A DNA stretch of 12,947 nucleotides, from the NCBI GenBank assembly GCA_038227745.1, contig JBBRPS010000227.1, forward strand, positions 1 to 12,947. Direction: 5' to 3'. Made by a program: the position numbers and the translations under genes. Positions 1-6,399 of the stretch are shown piece after piece. The notes beneath the pieces are model-generated. The model was not told the DNA's origin and ran no database searches. It was given only the letters and a program-made list of their open reading frames with translations. The DNA is from DASPXY01 sp038227745. GTDB lineage: Bacteria; Planctomycetota; Planctomycetia; Gemmatales; Gemmataceae. Position 1 is the first letter of the stretch; each line of letters opens with the position of its first letter.

Positions 1-133
1 TGGTACGGGACCCGCGTGGGGTCCCGTACCAGCCGGCTTACGCCGGCTGGTCTTGGCGAACGGCCGGCTTACGCCGGCTGGTACGGGACCCGCGTGGGGT
101 GCCGTACCAGCCGGCTTACGCCGGCCGTTCGCC
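1..133. repeat. Cluster of nested palindromes, partly tandem (78-bp offset)
   Basis: Positions 1-13 and 19-31 form a perfect 13-bp stem around the loop GCGTG. A small hairpin follows (GCCGGC, loop TTAC, GCCGGC, at 32-47) and recurs at 63-78 and 110-125. The block 1-51 is repeated at 79-129 with few differences, so the unit is a direct repeat with a 78-bp offset. Positions 55-91 and 97-133 are also imperfect inverted arms around a second GCGTG loop. The structure lies just past the 3' end of the minus-strand hemW and probably continues left of the window. It may act as a transcript end, but there is no T-run. It is not a CRISPR array because there are no unique spacers. Confidence 0.85.
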
Positions 134-148
134 TTGGAGCCAGGGACA

Positions 149-1315
149 CTACAGCAACTCGCCCACGAGCGCGTCGGCGACGCACTTCCCGCGGCGCGTC
201 AACCGGACGGAGACGCCGTCATCGGCGAGCAGCTCCAGTTCGGCGTGCCGCCGCAGGGCTTCCCCCGCCAGCGCGTCGAGGTCGAAGCCGGTCTGGCGCC
301 GGAACACCTCCCGCACGATCCCCTCGCCGCGGCGGAGCTGTAGCCCCGCCGTCTCGCGCGCCCGCTCCTCGGGCGCGAGTTCCTCACCCTGAAACGCCGT
401 CGGCTCACCGGCCAGGGCGCGGCGAATGTAGCCTTCCAGGCTCCGCGTGTTCAGCTCGCGCCGGCCGTTGACGTAGCGCGCCGCCCCCAGGCCAAAGCCG
501 AAATACGCCTCGTTCGCCCAGTAGACCTGGTTGTGCCGGCAGCGGCGACCGGGCCGGGCGAAGCTCGAGATCTCGTAGTGCTCGAACCCGGCGCCCTCCA
601 GCACGTCCATCGCGCGCGTGTACAGGGCCAGTTCCTCCTCCTCGCCGAGCGCCCGCACGCGCCCCTGCCGCCGCTCTTTCCAGAGGCGCGTGCCCTTCTC
701 GTAGGTCAGGCCATAGGTGGAGACGTGCGTCGGCTTCAGGGCCAGGGCGCCGTCGAGGTCGGCCTGCCACTGCGCCAACGTCTGGCCGGGCACGCCGAAA
801 ATGAGGTCGAGGGACACGTTGGCGATGCGCGTGCGGAGCAGGTCCACGGCGATCGGCACCTGCTCGGGGCGGTGGTCGCGCTCGAGGGCTTCGAGCAGCG
901 GCGGCTGGAAGGATTGCGCCCCGAGGCTGACGCGGTTGACGCCGCGATCGGCCAGGACCGTCACCTTGTCGGCGTCGAGGCCGGCGGGGTTGGCTTCCAC
1001 GGAAAACTCGCCGTCCGGCGGCAGCCGCAGCCAGCGCGTGACCTCGGCCAGCAGGCGGTCGAGCTGTCGCGGGGCGAGGTGGGTCGGCGTACCGCCGCCG
1101 AGGAACAGGGTGCATACCGGCTGCGGCCGGCCGAGCGTCGCGAGTTCCGCGGCCAGGGCGTCGAGGTAGGCGTCGATGCGGTCGTCGTGGCCGGTGGCGA
1201 CGGCGAAGTCGCAGTAGCCGCAGTGATGGGCACAGAACGGGACGTGGATGTAGGCGGCCCGCGGCCAGAGCCACGGCGGGGCCTCGGCGGACGCAGGGCG
1301 TTCTTCCGGTGTCAT
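149..1315 (-). CDS. hemW: HemW-type radical SAM protein (coproporphyrinogen III oxidase-like heme chaperone)
   Basis: This 388-residue protein is a radical SAM enzyme of the HemN/HemW group, of normal HemW length. The [4Fe-4S] motif is C28-X3-C32-X2-C35 followed by Asp-Phe (FCAHHCGYCDF). True HemN has a fourth Cys two residues further on, which is absent here. A GGGTPT motif at about 73-78 matches the SAM-binding region. HNQVYW at 261-266 fits the HNxxYW motif that separates HemW from HemN and is linked to heme binding. HemW proteins bind heme and are thought to deliver it to haemoproteins; related proteins lack coproporphyrinogen oxidase activity, so the common label 'coproporphyrinogen III oxidase' is probably wrong. 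The ATG has no convincing Shine-Dalgarno sequence, but TATACT lies 6 nt upstream, which suggests a leaderless transcript. The 125-residue gene lies 126 bp upstream on the same strand. Confidence 0.93.
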   Translation of the reverse strand: MTPEERPASAEAPPWLWPRAAYIHVPFCAHHCGYCDFAVATGHDDRIDAYLDALAAELATLGRPQPVCTLFLGGGTPTHLAPRQLDRLLAEVTRWLRLPPDGEFSVEANPAGLDADKVTVLADRGVNRVSLGAQSFQPPLLEALERDHRPEQVPIAVDLLRTRIANVSLDLIFGVPGQTLAQWQADLDGALALKPTHVSTYGLTYEKGTRLWKERRQGRVRALGEEEELALYTRAMDVLEGAGFEHYEISSFARPGRRCRHNQVYWANEAYFGFGLGAARYVNGRRELNTRSLEGYIRRALAGEPTAFQGEELAPEERARETAGLQLRRGEGIVREVFRRQTGFDLDALAGEALRRHAELELLADDGVSVRLTRRGKCVADALVGELL

Positions 1316-1321
1316 CCTGTC

Positions 1322-1327
1322 AGTATA
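1322..1327 (-). promoter_or_regulatory. Candidate -10 element placing hemW transcription at its ATG
   Basis: On the minus strand TATACT (5 of 6 matches to TATAAT) is followed by six bases and then the hemW ATG at 1315. That spacing would start the transcript at or next to the start codon. No good -35 hexamer is visible 16-18 bp upstream. The absence of a clear Shine-Dalgarno sequence agrees with a leaderless mRNA. This is inferred from sequence only. Confidence 0.35.
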
Positions 1328-1441
1328 CAGCCGGCCGACGGAGGCGAGGAAACCTGGAGAAGTGCCATGCCCCCCGGACCAGGTGTCGCGCGGGGGCGGT
1401 GGGCTCGGCCCGAACTGCGCCGGGCCGGTCCAGCGGCCGTG

Positions 1442-1819
1442 TTATTCGCCGTAGCGCGCGATGATCCGCGCGATCAACTCGGCGCTGAGGGCGGGGTCCT
1501 TGCCGTAGTTGCGGGCGATGTCGGCGGCCGCCTCGCGCACGGCGCGGTGTTCGACCACCTCCAGGGGGAGGTTCTGCTCGGCGGCCTCGGCGCGCAGCCC
1601 GGGCAGGCTCAGCACGAGGACGCCGGCGTGGATGGCGAGCGCGGCGCGGGCCGCGGAGATGCCGTGCGTCGCCAGCCAGGCGTGCTGGCGACGCAGCAGC
1701 GACTCGAAGCGGCGCGTGAATTGTTTCTCGCTCAACTCGCCCGTGTGGTACCGTTCGAGTTGACGGTACAGCGGACGAGCCAGGCGCGGCAGCACGATTT
1801 CCATCAGTTGTTTGCTCAT
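1442..1819 (-). CDS. Conserved-looking hypothetical protein, 125 aa
   Basis: I do not recognise the family. The start is supported by AGGGG four bases before the ATG at 1819. The protein looks soluble and mostly helical, rich in Ala, Arg, Leu and Glu. Its N-terminal half is basic (LARPLYRQLERY, then EKQFTRRFESLLRRQHAW), a moderately hydrophobic stretch follows (AALAIHAGVLVLSLPG, about 59-74), and the C-terminus is charged and ends ELIARIIARYGE. There is no signal peptide, metal motif or Cys pair. Third-position GC and the regular amino-acid pattern favour a real gene over a chance ORF. It lies upstream of hemW on the same strand with a 126-bp gap, which makes a shared transcript possible but not certain. 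A weak GGCCCG/CGGGCC hairpin at 1407-1426 lies just past its stop codon. Confidence 0.7.
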   Translation of the reverse strand: MSKQLMEIVLPRLARPLYRQLERYHTGELSEKQFTRRFESLLRRQHAWLATHGISAARAALAIHAGVLVLSLPGLRAEAAEQNLPLEVVEHRAVREAAADIARNYGKDPALSAELIARIIARYGE

Positions 1820-1907
1820 AGTTCCCCTCGCTCAATAGTATGTCCCAAACCGGGACGGTGGGCGGCCGCGCGCGGGAAAAACCGTCGAGAACTGCCCCGC
1901 TCCAGGA

Positions 1908-1936
1908 ATTCTACACCGATCCCACGCGGCGGGCAA
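1908..1936 (-). promoter_or_regulatory. Candidate sigma70-type promoter for the 125-aa gene
   Basis: Read on the minus strand, TTGCCC (1936-1931), a 17-bp spacer and TAGAAT (1913-1908) match the -35 and -10 consensus reasonably well (4 of 6 and 5 of 6). The predicted start near 1901 would leave a leader of about 80 nt before the ATG at 1819. The prediction rests on sequence matching alone. Confidence 0.35.
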
Positions 1937-2032
1937 AAAACGCGGGTTCTGGCGATCGGGGAAACTCTCCCGGGTCGCGCGGTTCCGACCCCGGCCGAGC
2001 GCGAGGACAGGTAGAACGGTGAACCCTGTCCC

Positions 2033-2093
2033 TGTGCCACGGCTGTGTCAGCCGTGCCGGAACTTCGAGCACGGCTGACACAGCCGTGGCACA
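2033..2093. repeat. Perfect 25-bp inverted repeat; each arm is itself a triloop hairpin
   Basis: The arms 2033-2057 and 2069-2093 are exact reverse complements with an 11-nt spacer. Each arm is itself a palindrome: CACGGCTG, loop TGT, CAGCCGTG at 2038-2056, and the same stem with loop ACA at 2070-2088. It lies upstream of both flanking genes, so it cannot be a terminator for either of them. The shape resembles a pair of inverted REP units. Confidence 0.92.
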
Positions 2094-2170
2094 CGGAGGC
2101 ACCGACTACTCTGATGTTGTGCGTGCCGCCCCGAACCGGGACGGCGAGGAACTTTCAAGCGAGGCGACCC

Positions 2171-3403
2171 ATGAGATGGCGTGTTTGGCTGTTCGCGGCC
2201 CTCCTGCTGCCAGGAGCGATCCTGCCGGCGGTCCTGGCGCAGGGCACCGCCGGCAAGGGCAAGTTCAAGATCACCTGGAAGAAGACCGTCGTGGACCGGG
2301 CGTTCCGGTCGGAAGGGGTGGCGGTCGCGGACGTCAACAAGGACGGCAAGCTCGACATCCTCGTCGGCGACGTCTGGTACGAGGCGCCCAGCTGGAAGCT
2401 GCACGTCATCCGCAAGGACCGCATCTTCGACCCGAAAAACTACAGCGAGAGCTTCGGCTGCTTCGCCGAGGACCTCAACGGCGACGGCTGGCAGGATCAG
2501 ATCGTCATCCCCTTCCCCGGGCAGCCGTGCCACTGGTACGAGAACCCGCGGGGCCAGCCGGGGCCGTGGAAACAGCACCTGATCTGGCACAGCTGCTGTA
2601 ACGAGACGCCGCTGTACGCCGACCTGTTCGGCACCGGCAAGCGCGTGCTCGTCATGGGCTGGCAGCCGAAGGGCAAGGACAACCAGGGGCAGATGGCCTG
2701 GTTCCGGCCCGGCAAGGACCCGACGGCGCCGTGGGAGATGCACCCGATCAGCGAGCCGAGCCGTCCCGGCAAGGAGATCCCCGGCACGCAGCGGTTCTCG
2801 CACGGCCTGGGCGTCGGCGACGTCAACGGCGACGGCCGCGCGGACGTGATCTGCACCCGCGGCTGGTGGGAACAGCCGGCGAAGGACGATGGCCAGCCGT
2901 GGCGGTTCCACCCGGCGAACCTCGGCGACAACTGTGCCGACATGTTTGCCTATGACGTGGACGGCGACGGCAAGGCCGACGTCATCAGCAGCTCGGCGCA
3001 CAACTTCGGCATCTGGTGGTATCACCAGCGCCCGGGCAAGGGCGGCGACCCGGTGTTCGTGCGCAACACGTTCTTCAAGGACATCCTGGCGCAGACGCAC
3101 GCGCTGCACTGCGTGGACATCGACGGCGACGGGTTGAAGGACCTGGTGACGGGCTGCCGCTGGTGGGCGCACGGGCCGAAGGGCGACACCGGCCCGAACC
3201 AGCGCCCCTACCTGTACTGGTTCAAGGCGCGGCGCGGCACGGACGGCATGGTGAGCTTCGCGCCGATGCGGATCGACGACGACTCCGGCATCGGGACGCA
3301 GTTCGCCGTGGCCGACATCAACGGCGATGGCCTCCTCGATGTAATCGTCTCGAACAAGAAGGGCGTGTTCTTCTTCGAGCAGGTGCGGACGAAGGAAGAC
3401 TAA
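2171..3403 (+). CDS. Secreted FG-GAP/VCBS repeat protein (probable seven-bladed beta-propeller)
   Basis: This 410-residue exported protein has a signal peptide at about 1-23 (basic MRWR, a hydrophobic core, then AVLA before Q24). Six Ca2+-binding FG-GAP loops of the DxNxDGxxD type lie at about 54-62, 101-109, 217-225, 262-270, 316-324 and 382-390. A degenerate blade (ADLFGTGKRVLV, about 150-161) gives seven, the number expected for an integrin-like propeller. No catalytic domain is attached. Such proteins are numerous in Planctomycetes, and their ligands are mostly unknown. The ATG at 2171 is preferred because GAGG lies 6 nt upstream and a signal peptide follows at once. The longer in-frame start at 2045 would translate half of a palindrome. 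It is followed by the DUF1080 gene after a 167-bp gap filled mainly by a hairpin element. A role in binding or processing polysaccharide together with that neighbour is inference. Confidence 0.88.
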   Translation: MRWRVWLFAALLLPGAILPAVLAQGTAGKGKFKITWKKTVVDRAFRSEGVAVADVNKDGKLDILVGDVWYEAPSWKLHVIRKDRIFDPKNYSESFGCFAEDLNGDGWQDQIVIPFPGQPCHWYENPRGQPGPWKQHLIWHSCCNETPLYADLFGTGKRVLVMGWQPKGKDNQGQMAWFRPGKDPTAPWEMHPISEPSRPGKEIPGTQRFSHGLGVGDVNGDGRADVICTRGWWEQPAKDDGQPWRFHPANLGDNCADMFAYDVDGDGKADVISSSAHNFGIWWYHQRPGKGGDPVFVRNTFFKDILAQTHALHCVDIDGDGLKDLVTGCRWWAHGPKGDTGPNQRPYLYWFKARRGTDGMVSFAPMRIDDDSGIGTQFAVADINGDGLLDVIVSNKKGVFFFEQVRTKED

Positions 3404-3420
3404 CGCGGCATACAGACTCA

Positions 3421-3550
3421 TTTAGATCGGTTCGTGGCCGACTCGCTCCGCGAGTCGGGAAGCGGGCGCCCACCCCGGGTCGCCGAGGGAGTCGGGGTGC
3501 CAGTCCCTACCCCCGACTCGCGGAGCGAGTCGGCCACGAACCGATCTAAA
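3421..3550. repeat. REPIN-like element A: perfect 39-bp inverted repeat ending TTTAG...CTAAA
   Basis: The arms 3421-3459 and 3512-3550 are exact reverse complements around a 52-nt core, and the core can pair internally (CACCCCG with CGGGGTG). Each arm holds a 9-bp hairpin with a 3-nt loop: CCGACTCGC, TCC, GCGAGTCGG at 3438-3458, and the same stem with GGA at 3513-3533. The element starts 17 nt after the FG-GAP stop codon and ends 20 nt before the DUF1080 ATG. No T-run follows the stem, so it is not a standard Rho-independent terminator, although it could block transcripts or protect mRNA ends. Confidence 0.95.
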
Positions 3551-3570
3551 CCATCCTCACGAGGTACACC

Positions 3571-4428
3571 ATGCGAAATCGCTGCTGCCCGCTGACGTCG
3601 GGCGCTCTCGCGATCCTGGCCGCGGCCGCCGTGCTGGCGCTGCCCCTGACCGCGGGCGAGGACAAGAAGGACAACGGCTGGGTGGCGCTCTTCAACGGCA
3701 AGGACCTGGACGGCTGGGACACCTGGCTGGGCCGGCCGTTCAAGGGCAAGGAAATCGTCGGCCTGAATAAGGATCCCCAGAAGGTCTACACCGTCGTCGA
3801 GGTGGACGGCAAGCCGGCGATCCGCATCTCCGGCGAGATCTTCGGCGCCCTGACGAGCAAGAAGGACTTCCAGAATTACCACCTCCGCCTGGAGTTCAAG
3901 TGGGGTGAGAAGAAGTGGCCGCCGCGCGAGAAGGTGGTGCGCGACAGCGGCCTGCTCTACCACTGCGTCGGCCCACACGGCGCCGCCGGCACCTTCTGGA
4001 TGCGCTCCCAGGAGTGCCAGATCCAGGAGCACGACTGCGGTGACTTTTGGAGCGTGGCCGGCGGCATCGTGGACGTCGAGGGCGAGCGCAAGGGCGGCAA
4101 GGGATCGGTGGTCTACAAGAAGGGCGGCGAGAAGTTCACCGTACCGAGCAAGGAGAGCGGCGGCCCGCGCATCGTGAAGAACCCCGATAACGAGCGGCCG
4201 ACGGGCGAGTGGAACACCATCGAGCTGCTCTGTGTCGGCGGCACCAGCGTCCACGTCGTCAACGGCAAGGTGAACATGGTGCTGACGAACTCGCGCCAAA
4301 TGGTCGATGGCAAGGAGGTGCCGCTGATCGTCGGCAAGCTCCAGCTGCAGTCGGAGGGGGCGGAGGTGTTCTACCGCAACATCGCCATCCGGCCGATCGG
4401 CAAGATCCCCGAGAAGTACCTGCAGTGA
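3571..4428 (+). CDS. Secreted DUF1080 protein (3-keto-disaccharide hydrolase-like, LamG-type fold)
   Basis: This 285-residue exported protein has a signal peptide at about 1-28 (MRNR, then an Ala/Leu-rich core, then LTAG). No lipobox Cys is seen, so it is probably periplasmic or secreted and not a lipoprotein. The DUF1080 signatures are present: GWVALFNGKDLDGW near the N-terminus, then a jelly-roll pattern with TSKKDFQNYHLRLEFKWG, DSGLLYH and ECQIQEHDCGDFW. Members of this family are concanavalin-like sandwich proteins, and some hydrolyse 3-keto-glycosides made by sugar dehydrogenases; the substrate here cannot be told. The length is normal. GAGG sits 6 nt before the ATG. The upstream neighbour is another secreted protein, which suggests related extracytoplasmic work. 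There is no partner sugar dehydrogenase in the window. Confidence 0.88.
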   Translation: MRNRCCPLTSGALAILAAAAVLALPLTAGEDKKDNGWVALFNGKDLDGWDTWLGRPFKGKEIVGLNKDPQKVYTVVEVDGKPAIRISGEIFGALTSKKDFQNYHLRLEFKWGEKKWPPREKVVRDSGLLYHCVGPHGAAGTFWMRSQECQIQEHDCGDFWSVAGGIVDVEGERKGGKGSVVYKKGGEKFTVPSKESGGPRIVKNPDNERPTGEWNTIELLCVGGTSVHVVNGKVNMVLTNSRQMVDGKEVPLIVGKLQLQSEGAEVFYRNIAIRPIGKIPEKYLQ

Positions 4429-4440
4429 AGGGCCGTTCGC

Positions 4441-4510
4441 GTTTAGCCGCGGTTCGCAGAACCGCGTGCGGCCGTCACCCCGCACGCGGTTCTGCGTACC
4501 GCGGCTAAAC
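4441..4510. repeat. REPIN-like element B: 31-bp inverted repeat ending GTTTAG...CTAAAC
   Basis: The arms 4441-4471 and 4480-4510 are inverted copies with one mismatch and an 8-nt loop. The left arm contains CGCGGTTC, loop GCA, GAACCGCG (4448-4466). The right arm has the same stem with one T-T mismatch and loop TGC (4485-4503). It begins 12 nt after the DUF1080 stop, and its last base is three bases before the GGAGG of the next gene. Folding could therefore affect access to that ribosome binding site. Confidence 0.93.
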
Positions 4511-4513
4511 CCT

Positions 4514-4518
4514 GGAGG
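4514..4518 (+). promoter_or_regulatory. Ribosome binding site fixing the ThDP-enzyme start
   Basis: GGAGG lies 7 nt before the ATG at 4526. This decides the start against the longer in-frame ATG at 4466, which lies inside the left arm of the hairpin element. Confidence 0.85.
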
Positions 4519-4525
4519 TGCCGCC

Positions 4526-6133
4526 ATGCCCGATCCATCCAGCCCCCAGACCGGCGCCGACATCCTGGTACGGCGGCTGCGCGACCACGGGGTGACGCAC
4601 GTCTTCGGCTACCCGGGCGGCCAGCTGACGCCGGTCTACGACGCCCTGGCCCGCGAGCCGTCCCTCCGCCACGTCCTGGCGCGCGACGAGCAGGCGGCCG
4701 CGTTCATGGCCGACGGCTACGCGCGGGCGACGGGCCGCGTTGGCGTGTGCCTGGCGGTGTGCGGCCCCGGCGTCTACAACGCCGCCACGCCGCTCGCGAC
4801 CGCGTTCACCGACTCGGTCCCCGTGGTCCTCATCAGCGGCCAGGTCCCCACCGCCGGCCTCGGGCCGCGCAGCGGCTACTACCACGAGAACGACCAGCTC
4901 AGCGCCTGCGGCACGTTCACCAAGCTATGCGCCCGCGTTACGAGCGCGGCCGCCGTCGCGGGGACCGTGGATTTCAGCTTCCGCCTCGCCCTGGAGGGCC
5001 GGCCCGGCCCAGTGCTGCTGGAGGTGCCCCTCGACGTGCAACGCGCCGCGCACGCGCCGCCGGCCCTCCCCGCCCCGCCGCCGCCCACGCCGCCCCCCGC
5101 GCCGTCTGCCCAGGACGTTCAGGCCCTGGCCCGCCTCGTGAGCAGCTGGCGCCGGCCGCTGCTGCTCGCCGGCGGCGGGGTGGTCAGCGCGTGCGCGGGC
5201 CCGCTGCTGGCGCGGCTCGCCGAACGGCTCGGCGCCCCCGTGTTCCACACGTTCATGGGCAAGTCCGCCCTGTCCGCCGACCACCCGCTCAAGGCCGCCC
5301 TGCCCTGGTACCGCGCCACCTCCGACCTGACCGACATGGTGTCGCAGTTCTCGCCTCTCTTCGCCGAGGCCGATGGTCTGCTGGCGATCGGCTGCCGCTT
5401 CACCCAGGCGGCCACGGGCAGCTGGGCGCTGCGGCCGCCGCGCTCCCTCGCCCAGATCGACATCGACCCGACCGAGATCGGCCACCATTACCCCGTGGAG
5501 GTCGGCGTCTGTGCCGACGCTCGCGCGACGCTGGCGGCCCTGGTCACCGCCTTGCCCGGCGGCCGGCGGGAGCCGTGGACGTTGCCGGTGCCGCCGCGCG
5601 AGCCCTGGCGCCTCCCCGGGCTGGACCTGGTCGGCCCGCTGCGGCGGGCACTGCCGCGCGACGCCATCGTCGTCGCCGACATCACGCGCCTCGCCTACAT
5701 CCTCCTCGCCGAATTCCCGGTCTACGAGCCGCGCACGTTTCTCCATCCGGCGGGCTTCGTGGCGATGGGCTTCGGTCTGCCGGCGGCGCTCGGGGCGAAG
5801 GCGGCGCTGCCCGGGCGGACCGTGGCGGCGGTCGTCGGCGACGGCTGTTTTTTGATGTCCGGCATGGAGCTGGCGACCGCCGTCCAGGAGCGACTGCCGG
5901 TAATCGTCATCCTCGTCAATGACGGGAGCCTGACCCTCATCAAGGCCATCCAGCAGCGGCGCTACGAGGGGCGCTACCTCGGCGTGGACCTGCGCAACCC
6001 CGACTTCTGCCTCTTCGCCCGGGCGTTCGGCGTGCGGTCATGGCGGGTCGATGCCGATGCGGCCTTCGAGCGCGCCCTGCGCGAGGCGGTCGCGCTCGGC
6101 GAACCGGCGCTGATCGAGGTGCGCCTCGGGTAG
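4526..6133 (+). CDS. Thiamine-diphosphate-dependent enzyme, acetolactate synthase large-subunit-like
   Basis: This 535-residue protein shows the three-domain layout of the acetohydroxyacid synthase / benzoylformate decarboxylase superfamily. The N-terminal pyrimidine-binding domain contains GYPGGQLTPVYDAL (28-41) and the catalytic Glu55 in RDEQAAAFMADGYAR. A central Rossmann-like domain follows a Pro-rich linker (about 172-192). The C-terminal ThDP/Mg domain has GDG at 438-440 and Asn465 about 25 residues later (NDGS). Known relatives condense 2-oxo acids or decarboxylate them, and the substrate cannot be assigned from sequence. No small regulatory subunit (ilvN/ilvH) and no ilvC lies nearby, so this is probably not the main IlvB of branched-chain amino acid synthesis. 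Glyoxylate carboligase-like, oxalyl-CoA decarboxylase-like or sulfoacetaldehyde acetyltransferase-like roles remain possible. It is likely cytoplasmic. Confidence 0.88.
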   Translation: MPDPSSPQTGADILVRRLRDHGVTHVFGYPGGQLTPVYDALAREPSLRHVLARDEQAAAFMADGYARATGRVGVCLAVCGPGVYNAATPLATAFTDSVPVVLISGQVPTAGLGPRSGYYHENDQLSACGTFTKLCARVTSAAAVAGTVDFSFRLALEGRPGPVLLEVPLDVQRAAHAPPALPAPPPPTPPPAPSAQDVQALARLVSSWRRPLLLAGGGVVSACAGPLLARLAERLGAPVFHTFMGKSALSADHPLKAALPWYRATSDLTDMVSQFSPLFAEADGLLAIGCRFTQAATGSWALRPPRSLAQIDIDPTEIGHHYPVEVGVCADARATLAALVTALPGGRREPWTLPVPPREPWRLPGLDLVGPLRRALPRDAIVVADITRLAYILLAEFPVYEPRTFLHPAGFVAMGFGLPAALGAKAALPGRTVAAVVGDGCFLMSGMELATAVQERLPVIVILVNDGSLTLIKAIQQRRYEGRYLGVDLRNPDFCLFARAFGVRSWRVDADAAFERALREAVALGEPALIEVRLG

Positions 6134-6188
6134 CGCGCCGCGGCGAGCCGATGCGGCGGATCCCGGATACAACAGCGGTCGGCCCATG

Positions 6189-6358
6189 TAGAGCGCATTG
6201 CGGCCGAGTGCAGCGGGAGGCTTTGGAGTGCGGCGCTCGGCGCCGCTTTCGCTCTTTCTTTCCCTCTGGCCGGGCCGCGAGAGTACGAAAGAAAGAAAAA
6301 AAGAGGGAAAGCGGCGCCGAGCGCCGCACTCCAAAGCGCCCCTCGCAAACCGCTCTAG
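6189..6358. repeat. REPIN-like element C, copy 1: 31-bp perfect outer stem with an inner hairpin module
   Basis: The arms 6220-6250 and 6307-6337 are exact reverse complements. Each holds GCGGCGC, a 3-nt loop (TCG or CGA), GCGCCGC at 6230-6246 and 6311-6327. Between the arms lies an inner stem, CTTTCTTTC (6254-6262) with GAAAGAAAG (6287-6295), around CTCTGGCCGGGCC. The outer ends are TAGAGCGCATTG at 6189-6200 and GCAAACCGCTCTAG at 6345-6358, imperfect inverted copies of the TTTAGAGCGGTTTGC end seen at 12756. The element fills most of the 266-bp gap between the ThDP enzyme and the oxidoreductase. I see nothing further at 6134-6188. Confidence 0.92.
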
Positions 6359-6399
6359 CCCCCGGTGAATATCCTCGGACAAGGTACCGCGAGCGAGCC

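Larger units (their letters stand above)
1820..2170. other. Divergent intergenic region
   Basis: This 351-bp gap separates the minus-strand 125-residue gene from the plus-strand FG-GAP gene, so it should hold promoters for both. It contains a candidate minus-strand promoter at 1908-1936 and a perfect 25-bp inverted repeat at 2033-2093. I found no convincing plus-strand promoter. Open frames cross the gap, but they run through the palindrome and have no ribosome binding site, so I do not call them genes. Confidence 0.7.

Noticed and set aside
1..133. CRISPR array
   Set aside because: The repeats are contiguous palindromes without unique spacers, and there are no cas genes.
149..1315. Naming the radical SAM protein hemN
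   Set aside because: The fourth Cys of the HemN motif is absent and the HNxxYW motif of HemW is present.
2045..2170. N-terminal extension of the FG-GAP protein
   Set aside because: It would translate half of a palindrome and bury the signal peptide; the ATG at 2171 has its own ribosome binding site.
2048..3421. A 457-codon minus-strand open frame over the FG-GAP gene
   Set aside because: It is antisense to a gene with a signal peptide and six clear FG-GAP loops, and its Val/Ala/Arg/His-rich translation has no recognisable motif.
3421..3550. Insertion sequence
   Set aside because: There is no coding capacity between the arms, and no target-site duplication could be recognised; at most it is a non-autonomous element.
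4526..6133. Naming the ThDP enzyme ilvB
   Set aside because: No regulatory subunit or other branched-chain amino acid gene is nearby, and the superfamily contains many enzymes with the same motifs.
6040..6399. N-terminal extension of the quinone oxidoreductase
   Set aside because: It overlaps the end of the ThDP enzyme and runs through element C, while the protein at 6400 starts with the normal family N-terminus.
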